Shown here piece after piece: positions 35,126 to 44,599 of a DNA stretch of 64,000 nt. A program made the translations under genes and the position numbers. The stretch comes from Clostridia bacterium (GTDB taxonomy: Bacteria; Bacillota; Clostridia; Christensenellales; CAG-138). The notes below the pieces were generated by a model that saw nothing but the letters and a program-made list of their open reading frames with translations, searched no databases and had not been told where the DNA came from. The stretch is taken from the NCBI GenBank assembly GCA_016292635.1, contig JAEDIC010000001.1, positions 124,001 through 188,000 of the forward strand, given 5' to 3'. Each line of letters starts with the position of its first letter. Positions within the stretch are counted from its first letter, which is position 1.

Positions 35126-35848
35126 TTACTTTTTGCCAAGGTAGGCTTCGCGAACGCTTTGATCGTTCAGCAGTTCCATGCCTGTGCCGGTCATGGTGAT
35201 GTTGCCGGTCTGCATAACGTAGCCACGGTTGGCGATTTTAAGGGCGGCATTGGCGTTCTGCTCTATAAGGAGAACGGTTGTGCCCTCGTCGTTTATGCGG
35301 CGAATGATGGAGAAAATGTCCTTTACTACCAGAGGGGCGAGTCCAAGGCTGGGCTCATCCATCATAATAAGCCTGGGCTTTGCCATAAGGGCACGACCCA
35401 CGGCAAGCATCTGCTGCTCGCCGCCGGAGAGGGTGCCGGCATGCTGCCAGCTGCGCTCCTCAAGGCGGGGGAACAAGGAGTAAACATGCTTTATGTCGCT
35501 TTCGATGCCTTCCTTATCGCTGCGAAGGTATGCGCCGATGCGAAGGTTTTCAAGGACGGTAAGGTTTGGAAATACACGGCGTCCTTCGGGAACAAGCACT
35601 ATGCCACGCTTAACGATTTCATCGGTGGACATAAGGGTTATGTTCTCCCCCTTGTAGGATATGGATCCCGCAGAGGGGGTTACCACGCTCATTATGGAGC
35701 GGAGGGTGGTGGACTTGCCTGCGCCGTTGGCGCCGATGAGGGTAACTATCTCTCCCTCGTTTACATCAAAGGATATGCCTTTGAGGGCCTCAATTCCGCC
35801 GTAGTTAACTTTAAGATCACGAATTTCAAGCAGACTACTCATCCTCAT
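35126..35848 (-). CDS. livF: Branched-chain amino acid ABC transporter, ATP-binding protein
   Basis: A 240-residue ABC ATPase of the LivF type: Walker A GANGAGKST, signature LSGGEQQ, Walker B LIMMDEPSLGLAP, and LLIEQNANAAL as the H-loop region (Gln-Asn replaces the usual His, as commonly seen in LivF). It is the last gene of livHMGF. Its start overlaps the end of livG; ATG at 35848 or 35842. An R1 element follows the stop. Confidence 0.93.
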   Translation of the reverse strand: MRMSSLLEIRDLKVNYGGIEALKGISFDVNEGEIVTLIGANGAGKSTTLRSIMSVVTPSAGSISYKGENITLMSTDEIVKRGIVLVPEGRRVFPNLTVLENLRIGAYLRSDKEGIESDIKHVYSLFPRLEERSWQHAGTLSGGEQQMLAVGRALMAKPRLIMMDEPSLGLAPLVVKDIFSIIRRINDEGTTVLLIEQNANAALKIANRGYVMQTGNITMTGTGMELLNDQSVREAYLGKK

Positions 35849-36677
35849 CCACCCCCAAATAAGCGTTTATAACATCCGGATCGTCCTGTACCTCGGAGGC
35901 AGTGCCGGAGGCTATCATGCGGCCGAAGTCAAGAACGTATATGCGCTCTGCAATTGCCATAACAAGATCCATATGATGCTCTATCATAAGTATGGCAATG
36001 CCGTACTTGTCCCTTACCTGCACTATAAAGTCGGTAAGCTCTTTGGTTTCCTGAGGGTTCATGCCGGCGGCGGGTTCGTCCAGCAGCAGAAGCTTTGGAT
36101 CCGTTGCCAACGCGCGGGCTATCTCAAGGCGGCGCTGGAGGCCGTAAGGCAGGCTGCCTGCTATCTCGTTTTTAAGATGGGCAAGGTTCTGCTCCTCAAG
36201 AAGGGCCATTGCCTCATCCCGCATACGCTGCTCTTCCTTGGCATTCAGGCGAAGAGTTGCGGTAAAAACATTCTGCTTTGCGCGCATATGCTTTGCGATA
36301 AGCACGTTTTCAAACACCGTAAGGCTCTTGAAGAGGCGAATGTTTTGGAATGTGCGGGCGATGCCGAGCTTTGTTATCTGGTCCGGGGTGGGGCTTATTA
36401 CTTTGTTGAATTTATCGTAATATTCGCCCTTGTACAGCTTTTTCATCTTGCCCTGGGGATGGTTGCATACCATGGGCTCGCCATAAAAGCTTACCATGCC
36501 GTTGGTGGGCTCATATACGCCGGTTATGCAGTTGAAGGCTGTGGTCTTTCCTGCGCCGTTGGGGCCTATCAGGGCAACTATCTCATGCTCGTTCACTTCC
36601 ATGGAAAAGTCGTTTACGGCAACGACGCCGCCGAACTGCATGGTTATATGGTCAAGTTTTAATACGTTGGCCGCCAT
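35835..36677 (-). CDS. livG: Branched-chain amino acid ABC transporter, ATP-binding protein
   Basis: A 280-residue ABC ATPase of the LivG type: Walker A GPNGAGKT, a family-typical insertion after FNCITGVYEP, signature LPYGLQRRLEIARAL, Walker B LLLDEPAAGMNP and IEHHMDLVM. It forms the nucleotide-binding pair with LivF. It sits immediately after livM and overlaps livF. Confidence 0.93.
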   Translation of the reverse strand: MAANVLKLDHITMQFGGVVAVNDFSMEVNEHEIVALIGPNGAGKTTAFNCITGVYEPTNGMVSFYGEPMVCNHPQGKMKKLYKGEYYDKFNKVISPTPDQITKLGIARTFQNIRLFKSLTVFENVLIAKHMRAKQNVFTATLRLNAKEEQRMRDEAMALLEEQNLAHLKNEIAGSLPYGLQRRLEIARALATDPKLLLLDEPAAGMNPQETKELTDFIVQVRDKYGIAILMIEHHMDLVMAIAERIYVLDFGRMIASGTASEVQDDPDVINAYLGVDEDE

Positions 36678-36678
36678 A

Positions 36679-37764
36679 TTACCTGCCCTCCTTGGAAGTT
36701 TTTTTGCGCTTGGACGTTAGTTTTTTCCATTTGTTTATCAAGGCCTGGGGTGAAAATTCCCTGTTGCCCATTATGCCCTGACGGTAGAACAGCACCACTG
36801 CCATGATGATAACGGCGAATACCACCTTACGGAAGCCGGAGCGGAGCAGGGGCACCTGCCACGCGCCTATGAAGGTTTCGGTATCAAGGAAGCGGAGCCA
36901 CCATTCGCTGCAGGCGATGAACAGGAAGGAGGCTATAACAGAGCCGGTTACGGAGCCTATGCCGCCGATAACAACTATAAGCAGTATTTCGTAGGTCATT
37001 GCGGACTTGAACGCCATTGCCTGCACCGTTGTCTGATACATGGCAAGGAGCGCGCCGCCCACCCCTGCGAAGAATGAGCTTATAACGAAGGACATTTGCT
37101 TATGGCGGAACAGGTTTATACCCATTGCCTCCGCGGCAATCTCATCGTCTCGTATTGCCTTGAAGGCCCTGCCGTATGAGGAATTTATAAGCATTACAAT
37201 TAACGCGATACATATGCCCACAACGGCAAAGGGGAATAGTGTGGAATCAAAGGTTGGGAATTTCTTCAGCAGGTTTGAGCCGTTGGTAACGGGGCCAAGG
37301 GCGTCCCACTGGAAGAAGGCCCGGATTATCTCGGCAAAGCCAAGGGTGGCGATGGCAAGATAGTCGCTCTTCAGGCGCAGTACAGGAAGGCCGATAAGGA
37401 AGGCGAAGAAGGCCGCCGCAATGCCTGCCAGGATCAGCGCCGGGATCACCGGGATTGAAAAGTCTATTATGCCGCCGTCAAAATACTGATAAACGCTCAT
37501 GCGCTGGTCTGCGGGTATGGTGAATATGGCGTATGTATATGCGCCGATAAGCATGAAGCCCGCCTGACCAAGGGAGAAAAGCCCGGTAAAGCCGTTCAAA
37601 AGGTTCATGGATACCGCAACCAGTGCGTATATGGCGCCCTTTTTCAATACGACGAACAGCATGGAATAGGGGTTCGTTACCTTCTCAAGCACGAACACCA
37701 GCACGAATAGCAGTATTACAAGCGCTGCTGAAACTATGGTGGAAGTGGATATCTTCTTAGTCAT
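36679..37764 (-). CDS. livM: Branched-chain amino acid ABC transporter, permease
   Basis: A 361-residue membrane permease with about nine hydrophobic segments and the LivM features NLLNGFTGLFSLGQAGFM and a cytoplasmic coupling loop GRAFKAIRDDEIAAEAMGIN. The start is the ATG at 37764 because GGAGGT lies seven bases before it; the frame is open 14 codons further upstream. It lies 13 bases after livH. Confidence 0.92.
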   Translation of the reverse strand: MTKKISTSTIVSAALVILLFVLVFVLEKVTNPYSMLFVVLKKGAIYALVAVSMNLLNGFTGLFSLGQAGFMLIGAYTYAIFTIPADQRMSVYQYFDGGIIDFSIPVIPALILAGIAAAFFAFLIGLPVLRLKSDYLAIATLGFAEIIRAFFQWDALGPVTNGSNLLKKFPTFDSTLFPFAVVGICIALIVMLINSSYGRAFKAIRDDEIAAEAMGINLFRHKQMSFVISSFFAGVGGALLAMYQTTVQAMAFKSAMTYEILLIVVIGGIGSVTGSVIASFLFIACSEWWLRFLDTETFIGAWQVPLLRSGFRKVVFAVIIMAVVLFYRQGIMGNREFSPQALINKWKKLTSKRKKTSKEGR

Positions 37765-37777
37765 GACAGCACCTCCA

Positions 37778-38662
37778 TTAAACCTTTTCATTGGCCTTTT
37801 CGCCAAAGAGACCAGTGGGCTTGAATACCAGTATGATTATCAGCAGAACGAAGGTAAAGGCGTCCGAGAAGGTGGTAAGGCCCATACCTTTTATTATGTT
37901 TTCGCATATGCCGATGAGGAATGCGCCTATAACCGCGCCGGGTATCGAGCCGATGCCGCCGAATACCGCCGCAACGAAGGCCTTAAGGCCGGGCATCGCG
38001 CCGGAGGTGGGGATGACTGCGGCGTAGTTGGTGAAATACAGCATAGAGCCCACCGCCGCAAGGAAGGAGCCTATTATGAAAGTGGCGCTTATTACGCTGT
38101 TTATCTTTATGCCCATAAGCTGGCTGGTTTCAAAATCCTTGGATACGGCGCGCATTGCCATGCCTATCTTTGTTTTTTGAATAAATGTTACCAGGGCGAC
38201 GATCAGAATAATGGTAAGTATAGGGGTTATAACCGTTACCATTTTGGTGGTTGCGCCGCCTATGGTTATGGTATCGCTTATCCAGGGGATGGTGGGATAC
38301 ATTTTGGAAAGTCCCCCGGTTACGTAAAGGGCAAGGTTCTGCAAAAGGTAGGATACGCCGATTGCGCTTATCATGACGGACATCCTGGGGGCGGAGCGCA
38401 GGGGTTTATACGCCACGCGCTCGATAAGGAAGCCTATGAGCACCGTCGCTATCAGCGTAAGGGGTATTGCCAAATAAAGGGGCATTGCCGTTACGGCGTA
38501 TATCATTATGAGGCCGGCGGCCATGAATACATCGCCGTGGGCAAAGTTGATAAGGCGAAGTATGCCGTATACCATGGTATACCCTATGGCTATAAGGGCG
38601 TACTGTCCGCCTACCGATATGCCCGCCAGCAAATACGGCAGGTTGTTGTTGATAAAGTCCAT
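37778..38662 (-). CDS. livH: Branched-chain amino acid ABC transporter, permease
   Basis: A 294-residue LivH-type permease: LAGISVGGQYALIAIGYTMV at the N-terminus, then LINFAHGDVFM, and the coupling loop GMAMRAVSKDFETSQLMGIK. Its ATG follows CCGGAGG. It is the first gene of livHMGF; the binding-protein gene livJ lies 340 bases upstream on the same strand, separated by a terminator. Confidence 0.92.
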   Translation of the reverse strand: MDFINNNLPYLLAGISVGGQYALIAIGYTMVYGILRLINFAHGDVFMAAGLIMIYAVTAMPLYLAIPLTLIATVLIGFLIERVAYKPLRSAPRMSVMISAIGVSYLLQNLALYVTGGLSKMYPTIPWISDTITIGGATTKMVTVITPILTIILIVALVTFIQKTKIGMAMRAVSKDFETSQLMGIKINSVISATFIIGSFLAAVGSMLYFTNYAAVIPTSGAMPGLKAFVAAVFGGIGSIPGAVIGAFLIGICENIIKGMGLTTFSDAFTFVLLIIILVFKPTGLFGEKANEKV

Positions 38663-38728
38663 TTGATGTACCTCCGGAAAATATGCGGGGTATGCGCGTG
38701 TTGAGCGAAGGGATGTTATATAGTTTTT

Positions 38729-38764
38729 CTTTTTTATCTTTTACGGGGAAAAGATAAAAAAAAG
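38729..38764. repeat. Partial R1-like hairpin A upstream of livH
   Basis: A CTTTTTTATCTTTT / AAAAGATAAAAAAAAG dyad around ACGGGG, followed by the R1 spacer-like purine run (AAAGCAAAATAAAAAGAAAG). There is no hairpin B. It lies in the livJ-livH gap. Confidence 0.5.
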
Positions 38765-38940
38765 AAAGCAAAATAAAAAGAAAGCCAGAGTGGAAATTGA
38801 TAAAGGTTATAAGTTATGCGTCATTTAAAGCTCAATGGGCGGCAATGAAATAAGCTTTGGCCCTTTTAACAGGAATCCCATTGATGCTATCGCTGCGCCA
38901 TATTGAATTAAAGCAAAAGACAAAGCAAATAATGCTTTTT

Positions 38941-39002
38941 AACCTAACAAGGTGGTGACGGGACGAGCCCGTCACCACGCTGTTTTGTTTTAAGTTAGGT
39001 TT
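38941..39002 (-). terminator. Terminator-like dyad between livJ and livH
   Basis: Inner stem GTGGTGACGGG/CCCGTCACCAC (38952-38977 region, loop ACGA) nested in an outer AACCTAAC/GTTAGGTT inverted repeat. It probably ends or attenuates the livJ transcript, which would let the binding protein be made in excess over the permease. T-runs are modest on both sides. Confidence 0.55.
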
Positions 39003-40187
39003 TTATTTTACGCCCTGGATGGCAACGAACTCCCAGGTGCCGGTCTCGGTGTTGACCTGCTTAACGAAAGCTACGTCGCGGATGGCGTCGCCGTTCTTCT
39101 GCTCAAAGGCGATGTCGCCGGTTGCGCCGGAGTAGGTGGTGTTCCACATGGCTTCCATGATGGCGGCGGGCTCGATACTGCCGGCAGCCTTGATAGCTTC
39201 GAGAGCGGTAAAGTATGCGTCATAGCCCATGGCGGTAACAGCAGCAACCATGTCATTGCCGCCGTTGTTGGTCATGGCGGTAGAATCGGAAGCAAGGTAC
39301 TCCTTGAAGCCCTTTACGAAAGCCTGACCGGCTTCGCTGTCGGTACCCTCATCAAAGAAGGTGGTTACGCAAACCTGTACGTTTTTGCCCTGAGCGGCAG
39401 AGGTGATAACGTTGGAATCCCAGGTATCGCCTGCCAGCAGGGGGATGTTCAGGCCGTTGCCTGCAGCCTGGTCAATGATGAGCGCTGCGGCTTCGGTGGA
39501 AACGGGGGCAAAGAATACTTCGCAGCCCTCGTTAACGGCGGTGGTGATGTAGGAAGTGAAGTCGGAGTTGCCCTCGGGGAAGGTCTCGTAGATCACTTCG
39601 CCGCCCAGAGCCTGGAAAGCCTCGTTGAAATAGTTGCAAAGGCCGGCGGAGTAGTCATCGCCCAGCTTTGCCAGGGAGTATGCCTTCTTGGCGCCGAAGG
39701 TCTCGGAAGCGAAGTTGGCAAGAACGGTGCCCTGGAAGGGATCCAGGAAGCAGATGCGGAAATAGTGCTTGTTGCCTGCGGTTACCTGAGGATTGGTGCA
39801 GGTTACGCCCAGCACGGGGATGCCGGCCTTCTCGAATACATCGGATGCTGCGATGGATACGCCGGAGCCATAGGAGCCCAGAACGATGCTGGCGCCTGCG
39901 CTGACGAGGGAAGCAGCGGCGGTGGGGCCCTTGTCGTTGGAGCTTTCGTTGTCAACGATCTCCAGCTTTACGTTGTAGGTTTTGCCGCCTACTTCAACGG
40001 TGGGCTGTACGAAGTTGGCATACTGGATACCAAGGGTCTCCTGCTTGCCGCCTGCGCCGTTGTCGCCGGAAGCGGGTTCGTATACGCCGATAACTACGGT
40101 GTCGCCTGCTGTATCGCCGGCGGGAGCAGCGCAGCCGATGGCAAACAGCATCACGGCGGCCATAAGGATGGCAAAGAACTTCTTCAT
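39003..40187 (-). CDS. livJ: Branched-chain amino acid ABC transporter, substrate-binding lipoprotein
   Basis: A 394-residue periplasmic-binding-protein type I fold (Leu/Ile/Val-binding family) with a lipoprotein signal peptide; the lipobox is AIGC with Cys19. TVVIGVYEPASGDNGAGGKQ starts the mature domain and IVLGSYGSGVSIAASDVFEKAGIP is the ligand-site region. It delivers branched-chain amino acids or related compounds to LivHMGF. The ATG at 40187 follows ACGGAGG. Confidence 0.93.
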   Translation of the reverse strand: MKKFFAILMAAVMLFAIGCAAPAGDTAGDTVVIGVYEPASGDNGAGGKQETLGIQYANFVQPTVEVGGKTYNVKLEIVDNESSNDKGPTAAASLVSAGASIVLGSYGSGVSIAASDVFEKAGIPVLGVTCTNPQVTAGNKHYFRICFLDPFQGTVLANFASETFGAKKAYSLAKLGDDYSAGLCNYFNEAFQALGGEVIYETFPEGNSDFTSYITTAVNEGCEVFFAPVSTEAAALIIDQAAGNGLNIPLLAGDTWDSNVITSAAQGKNVQVCVTTFFDEGTDSEAGQAFVKGFKEYLASDSTAMTNNGGNDMVAAVTAMGYDAYFTALEAIKAAGSIEPAAIMEAMWNTTYSGATGDIAFEQKNGDAIRDVAFVKQVNTETGTWEFVAIQGVK

Positions 40188-40231
40188 TGTGTTTTTCCTC
40201 CGTTTTATTATATTTGTGACCTTTATTTAAA

Positions 40232-40253
40232 GCGCATCCATTAATGGATATGC
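40232..40253. promoter_or_regulatory. Inverted repeat in the livJ leader
   Basis: A GCGCATCCATT/AATGGATATGC near-palindrome 45 bases before the livJ start, possibly an operator. The rest of 40188-40680 is AT-rich and shows no gene. Confidence 0.35.
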
Positions 40254-40682
40254 TTTTAACCTTGGGAAAATCCCTTGGTATTTTACGATTTTACAATATG
40301 CGTTCTGATTTTGCAACAGAAAAAGTAAGCCGATGGCAAACGAGTGTCCGTAAAGTAAATACAAAGGTGGCATTTTTTCTGATATCCGGGTAAAACACCG
40401 GAGGATTTTATGAAATAAGTGCGCCATGGACGGACAGGGCTGAGGGATTAATAATAATTAGAACAAACAGTTATGCTATATAATTTTACTATACTTTTCA
40501 TCTTCTTGCAACAATTGCATCACGATTTATTCAATTTTTTTTACACCGGGATGTCCTCAGGGAGCGCACAGAAGAAAAATACAGGGGAAAGAAATATATA
40601 ATTTTTCGAAAGGATTTTCCGGCGGCAATTCCCCCGCGGAAGCCGTTTTCGCCGATCTTTTGTCAGCGGCAGCGCCAAAGCA

Positions 40683-40948
40683 ACTTATTTCGCTATCCTC
40701 ATATACTTTCGCTTTTCTTTCTCTTTTTGCTTCTTTTTCTTCTTTCTTTTCCCGCGAAAAGAAAGAGAAAAAGAAGAATATCCTTACCCGGAATCTCCAT
40801 GCCAAAAAAGCAAATTTGGCCTCCCCTTGAGGCCAAATTCGGAAAACGCACTAAAGCGCCGTATTTATTCTTCTATCTGTCTTTCGCTTTTCTTTTTCTT
40901 TTGCTTCTTTTCTCTTTTCTTTTCATGGAAAAGAAAAAGAAAAGAAGA
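40683..40948 (-). repeat. R1 intergenic repeat, copy 4 (one and a half units)
   Basis: Minus orientation: hairpin A (40904-40948), spacer with GGCGCTTTAGTGCG, hairpin B (40811-40823 with 40829-40840), then a second hairpin A (40730-40776) with a truncated tail. It lies upstream of the thioesterase gene and points the opposite way, so unlike other copies it does not follow a stop codon. Confidence 0.85.
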
Positions 40949-41005
40949 CTATGCCAATCTTATCATTATAATGTACAATATAAAAAAACAGCGAGGTACA
41001 AAGTT

Positions 41006-41398
41006 ATGACAATGGAGCCAGGAATCACCAACCGCAAGGAAGTAATGGTTACACCGGAAAATGTGGCCGGAAACGTTGGCAGCGGCGAAATCGACGTATT
41101 TGCCACCCCTGAAATGATAAACCTTATGGAGCACTGCGCCAGCGAAGGCATTGCCCCTTATCTTGAGCCCGGCAAAACCACCGTTGGCATGACGGTGAAG
41201 GTTTCCCATCTCAGCGCAACCCCCATCGGCATGAAGGTCTGGTGCGAAAGCACCCTTACCGCCATTGAGGGCAAAAAGCTCTCCTTCGAGGTGAGGGCAT
41301 ATGATGATAAGGGCCTCATAGGTGAGGGCACCCACGAGCGCTTTATCGTGGATACCGAAAAATTCATGGCCCGGGCTATGGCCAAGCTGGAGGGATAG
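41006..41398 (+). CDS. FlK-like hot-dog thioesterase
   Basis: A 130-residue single hot-dog protein. TPEMINLMEHCASEGIAPYL and EGTHERFIV match the fluoroacetyl-CoA thioesterase (FlK)-like family, with the Glu and His in the expected places. Most family members are general acyl-CoA thioesterases; fluoroacetate detoxification should not be assumed. The ATG at 41006 follows GCGAGG; a longer open frame runs upstream through an R1 repeat and is not coding. Confidence 0.85.
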   Translation: MTMEPGITNRKEVMVTPENVAGNVGSGEIDVFATPEMINLMEHCASEGIAPYLEPGKTTVGMTVKVSHLSATPIGMKVWCESTLTAIEGKKLSFEVRAYDDKGLIGEGTHERFIVDTEKFMARAMAKLEG

Positions 41399-41426
41399 AG
41401 CGGGCTTTTCTTTTTATGGATAAAGA

Positions 41427-41582
41427 CTTCTTTTTCTCTTTCTTTTCGCGGGAAAAGAAAGAGAAAAAGAAGCAAAAAGAGAAAGAAAAGCGGGAGAATA
41501 AGGGAGAATAATAAGAATTAAGAAATAAGAGCCTTTGTATCATTTTCCAAATTTGGCCTCGATGGGAGGCCAAATTTGCTTT
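41427..41582 (+). repeat. R1 intergenic repeat, copy 5 (after the thioesterase)
   Basis: Hairpin A at 41427-41472 (loop around CGCGGG) and a perfect hairpin B at 41548-41560 with 41566-41578. It starts 28 bases after the stop. Confidence 0.88.
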
Positions 41583-41611
41583 TTTCCCAGGGATGTTTAT
41601 TTAAATAGAAG

Positions 41612-41640
41612 AAAGCCGCCCATATGGACGGCTTTGATGG
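41612..41640 (-). terminator. Terminator of the alanine symporter gene
   Basis: AAAGCCGCCC/GGACGGCTTT (one mismatch) around ATAT, 16 bases beyond the minus-strand stop; minus-strand tail CTTCTATTTAAA. Confidence 0.55.
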
Positions 41641-41656
41641 CGGGTAGGTGAAATTA

Positions 41657-43063
41657 TTACTTTTTGTTCGAGCTGCCAAGGCGAACGCCGTTGAAGTATT
41701 CCCGGCAGAGCTTTATGACCACCGGTGACAGGGCCAACAGACCCACAAGGTTGGGCAGGGCCATGAGGCCGTTCAGTGTTTCTGAAATGTCCCATACAAG
41801 CTGAAGTTTCTGGGTTGCGCCTACGATTATAATGAGGCAAAAGATAATCTGATAAGGCAGAATGGCCTTGGTGGACTTAAAGAGGTATTCCACGCAGCGG
41901 CTGCCGTACAGACACCAAGAAAGTATGGTTGAGATTGCAAAGAGGGTGATGCCCAGGGAGATTATCAAGCCGCCGGCCTTTGCGCCGAAGGTAGTGGCAA
42001 AGGCGGAGATTGTAAGCTCTGCGCCTGCGCTTGAGCCGTAGTTTATTGCGGTGCCGGACATGAGTATGGCAAGGGCGGTAAGGGTGCAGATGACTATGGT
42101 ATCGGCAAATACCTCAAACACGCCGAAGCAGGCCTGACGGATGGGAGAATCCGTATCCGCGGCGGCATGGGCAATGGGTGCGGAACCGAGGCCCGCCTCA
42201 TTGGAAAACACGCCGCGTCCAACGCCGCGCTTGATGGCGGCGGAGATGGTTACGCCCGCAACGCCGCCCACAACTCCCTCGGTGGTGAACGCGCCGGCGA
42301 ATATGGAGCGGAGCACGGGGCCAAGCTGGTCAAGGTTGCCAAATACCACTATAAGGGCGGAGACAATGTAAATAACAGCCATTATAGGAACCAGACGCTC
42401 GGTGACCTGACCTATGCGCTTTACGCCGCCTATTATGACAAGGGCGCAGAACAGGGCCACGATTATGCCGATGATAAGGTTTACGGCGGCGGTGTTTACA
42501 GGGGTGAATTCATTTATTGTGCCGGAGATGGAATTGGCAATGGTATTTACCTGGGACATATTGCCGATGCCGAAAGAGGCCAGCATTCCGAACAGGGCGA
42601 AAACAGCCCCCAGCCATGCCCAGTTTTTGCCCAGACCCTTGGAGATGTAGTACATCGGGCCGCCTACCCAGTCTCCCTTTGCGTTGCGCTCACGGTATTG
42701 AACCGCCAGGGCAACCTCCGCGAACTTGGTGCACATTCCGAACAGGGCGGATATCCACATCCAGAACACCGCGCCTGGTCCGCCAAGGGCTATTGCGCCC
42801 GCAACGCCCGCGATGTTGCCGGTGCCTACCGTTGCAGCCAAAGCGGTGGTCACGGCCTGGAAGGGAGTTACCGCTCCCTTGCCTGCCTCCTGCTTTTTGA
42901 ATATGCTGCCGATAGTGTTTTTCATTATGTAGCCGAACCAGCGGAACTGTACCCAGCCAAAGCGGAAGGTAAAGTAGACGCCGGTGCCCACCAGAAGTAT
43001 CAGGCTGGGCCAGCCCCAGGCTATGTTGTTCAGCCAGGAGTTAATGCTTGCGATAGTCTCCAT
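41657..43063 (-). CDS. Alanine/glycine:cation symporter (AGCS family)
   Basis: A 468-residue membrane protein with about eleven hydrophobic segments. The family signature is clear: FQAVTTALAATVGTGNIAGVAGAIALGGPGAVFWMW, read here in part, then GGPMYYISKGLG and FSNEAGLGSAPIAHA. AGCS proteins import alanine or glycine with sodium. The ATG at 43063 follows AAAGGGA. It is a single-gene unit. Confidence 0.93.
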   Translation of the reverse strand: METIASINSWLNNIAWGWPSLILLVGTGVYFTFRFGWVQFRWFGYIMKNTIGSIFKKQEAGKGAVTPFQAVTTALAATVGTGNIAGVAGAIALGGPGAVFWMWISALFGMCTKFAEVALAVQYRERNAKGDWVGGPMYYISKGLGKNWAWLGAVFALFGMLASFGIGNMSQVNTIANSISGTINEFTPVNTAAVNLIIGIIVALFCALVIIGGVKRIGQVTERLVPIMAVIYIVSALIVVFGNLDQLGPVLRSIFAGAFTTEGVVGGVAGVTISAAIKRGVGRGVFSNEAGLGSAPIAHAAADTDSPIRQACFGVFEVFADTIVICTLTALAILMSGTAINYGSSAGAELTISAFATTFGAKAGGLIISLGITLFAISTILSWCLYGSRCVEYLFKSTKAILPYQIIFCLIIIVGATQKLQLVWDISETLNGLMALPNLVGLLALSPVVIKLCREYFNGVRLGSSNKK

Positions 43064-43497
43064 AGATTTTTCCCTTTCTCTAAAAAAGTTTTATCACAGC
43101 GCGAGGAATTCCTTCGCGATGAAAAACGGACGCTTAACGAATTATATATATGACAATTAGAAAATAATTTTAAGCTTTGCGGAAAAGAGGCTATGTCTGC
43201 CCCATGGCGCAAATATGCACAAAGTGCCGTACCGAGGAATTATTTTTAAAAGAGTAGCACAATGAATGTTTTATGTCAACAAATTTCATTTGACAGTCTC
43301 AGAGAGCTTTTGCGTAAAAAATATAAAATAATGAACGAAAAAAGAAGAGGATAAAGAAAAACACAATATGTTTTGCTTTATATTAAAATAAGCAACAAGA
43401 TATTGTGAGGAAATTGCAGATGGGACATTCCATAAGGATGGCGTTTGTGATATGATTAATAACTGAGCATGAAAAATACATATTAAGGAGATGCAAA
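43064..43497. other. Gene-free AT-rich region
   Basis: 434 bases between divergent genes. A CGCGAGGAATTCC(T)TCGCG dyad lies at about 43099-43118, in the symporter leader. I see no RNA gene or riboswitch here; it should contain the promoters of both neighbours. Confidence 0.4.
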
Positions 43498-43776
43498 ATG
43501 AGCATATTTGAAGCGGGAATGCTGCTGTCCTTCGGGGCGGCTTGGCCCGTATCCATATACAAGTCGTACAAAAGCCGCAGCACCGGAGGAAAGTCATGGG
43601 TGTTTTCAGCGGTGGTGATAATAGGATACATATCCGGCATAATACACAAGCTTTTGCACAGCAGGGACGCAGTGATGTTTTTATATATGCTTAACTGCGT
43701 AATGGTGACGATAGACCTTTGCCTGTGGTTAAGAAACAGGCGCATTGAAAAAGCGGCGGAACAGGCCCAAGAGTAA
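43498..43776 (+). CDS. PQ-loop (SemiSWEET-like) small membrane protein
   Basis: A 92-residue protein with three membrane segments. The first carries AAWPVSIYKSYKSRSTGGKS, a PQ-loop-like motif (WP in place of PQ) found in SemiSWEET sugar transporters and related half-transporters, which work as dimers. AAGGAG precedes the ATG. The substrate is unknown. The next gene starts 13 bases after its stop. Confidence 0.75.
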   Translation: MSIFEAGMLLSFGAAWPVSIYKSYKSRSTGGKSWVFSAVVIIGYISGIIHKLLHSRDAVMFLYMLNCVMVTIDLCLWLRNRRIEKAAEQAQE

Positions 43777-43789
43777 GCCCAAGGAAAGG

Positions 43790-44599
43790 ATGAGCGGAAA
43801 AATGTATATTGCGCCACTGTTCAGCGGCTCCTCCGGCAATTCGCTGCTGGTGGAGGCGGGCGGCACAAGGCTGCTTATTGACGCAGGCAAGCCCGCAAAG
43901 ACAATAGAGGAAGCCTTATCCGGCTTCGGCTTGTCCCCTTCGGATGTATCCGCCATACTCATAACCCATGAGCACGCAGACCACATTGCCGGGGCGGGAG
44001 TATTAGGGCGAAAGTATCGCATACCCATATACGCCAACGCCGCAACATGGCAGGCCATGGAAAACGCTGTGGGCAGTTTGCCACCGGGATGCAGGCGGGA
44101 GTTTGAAACCGGGCGGGATTTTTACATAGGAGAGGTTAATATACTCCCTTTCTCCACCCCCCATGACGCGGCGGAATCGGTGGGCTACTGCTTTTACGCA
44201 AAGGGCCGCAAGCTCACCGTGATGACGGATATCGGCCACATGACCGAAAACCTTTACACGGCGGCGGCGGGCAGCGATCTGTTGCTTATCGAAGCCAACC
44301 ATGACCCGGAGCTTGTGTCCTCATCCAGATATCCATACCCCCTGAAGCGGCGGATACTTTCCGACCGGGGGCATCTATCCAACGAAAACTGCGGCAGGGC
44401 GCTGTGCCGGCTGTATAAAAGCGGCGTGCGGGGGGCTATACTTGGGCATCTGAGCCGGGAAAACAACTTTGAACAGCTGGCCCTTGAGACTGTGCGGGCG
44501 GAGCTGGACCGGGAGCAGATACCCAGAGGGGACTTTCGGCTATGGGTAGCCCACAGGGACGGGGTCACCGGCAGGTTTGCCGTGGAGGAGGAAGAATGA
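43790..44599 (+). CDS. walJ: MBL-fold metallo-hydrolase, YycJ/WalJ type
   Basis: A 269-residue metallo-beta-lactamase-fold protein starting FSGSSGNSLLVEAGGTRLLIDAGK, with the metal motif THEHADH and later Asp and His ligands (VMTDIGHM, LGHLSRENN). WalJ/YycJ is an exonuclease-like protein linked to wall or DNA metabolism in Firmicutes. The start is ATG 43790 after AAGGAAAGG; ATG 43802 is an alternative. It overlaps rlmH by 4 bases (ATGA), the classical walJ-rlmH arrangement. Confidence 0.88.
   Translation: MSGKMYIAPLFSGSSGNSLLVEAGGTRLLIDAGKPAKTIEEALSGFGLSPSDVSAILITHEHADHIAGAGVLGRKYRIPIYANAATWQAMENAVGSLPPGCRREFETGRDFYIGEVNILPFSTPHDAAESVGYCFYAKGRKLTVMTDIGHMTENLYTAAAGSDLLLIEANHDPELVSSSRYPYPLKRRILSDRGHLSNENCGRALCRLYKSGVRGAILGHLSRENNFEQLALETVRAELDREQIPRGDFRLWVAHRDGVTGRFAVEEEE

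Noticed and set aside
40727..41005. N-terminal extension of the thioesterase frame
   Set aside because: The extension is translated R1 repeat; the ATG at 41006 has its own ribosome binding site and matches the family's N-terminus.
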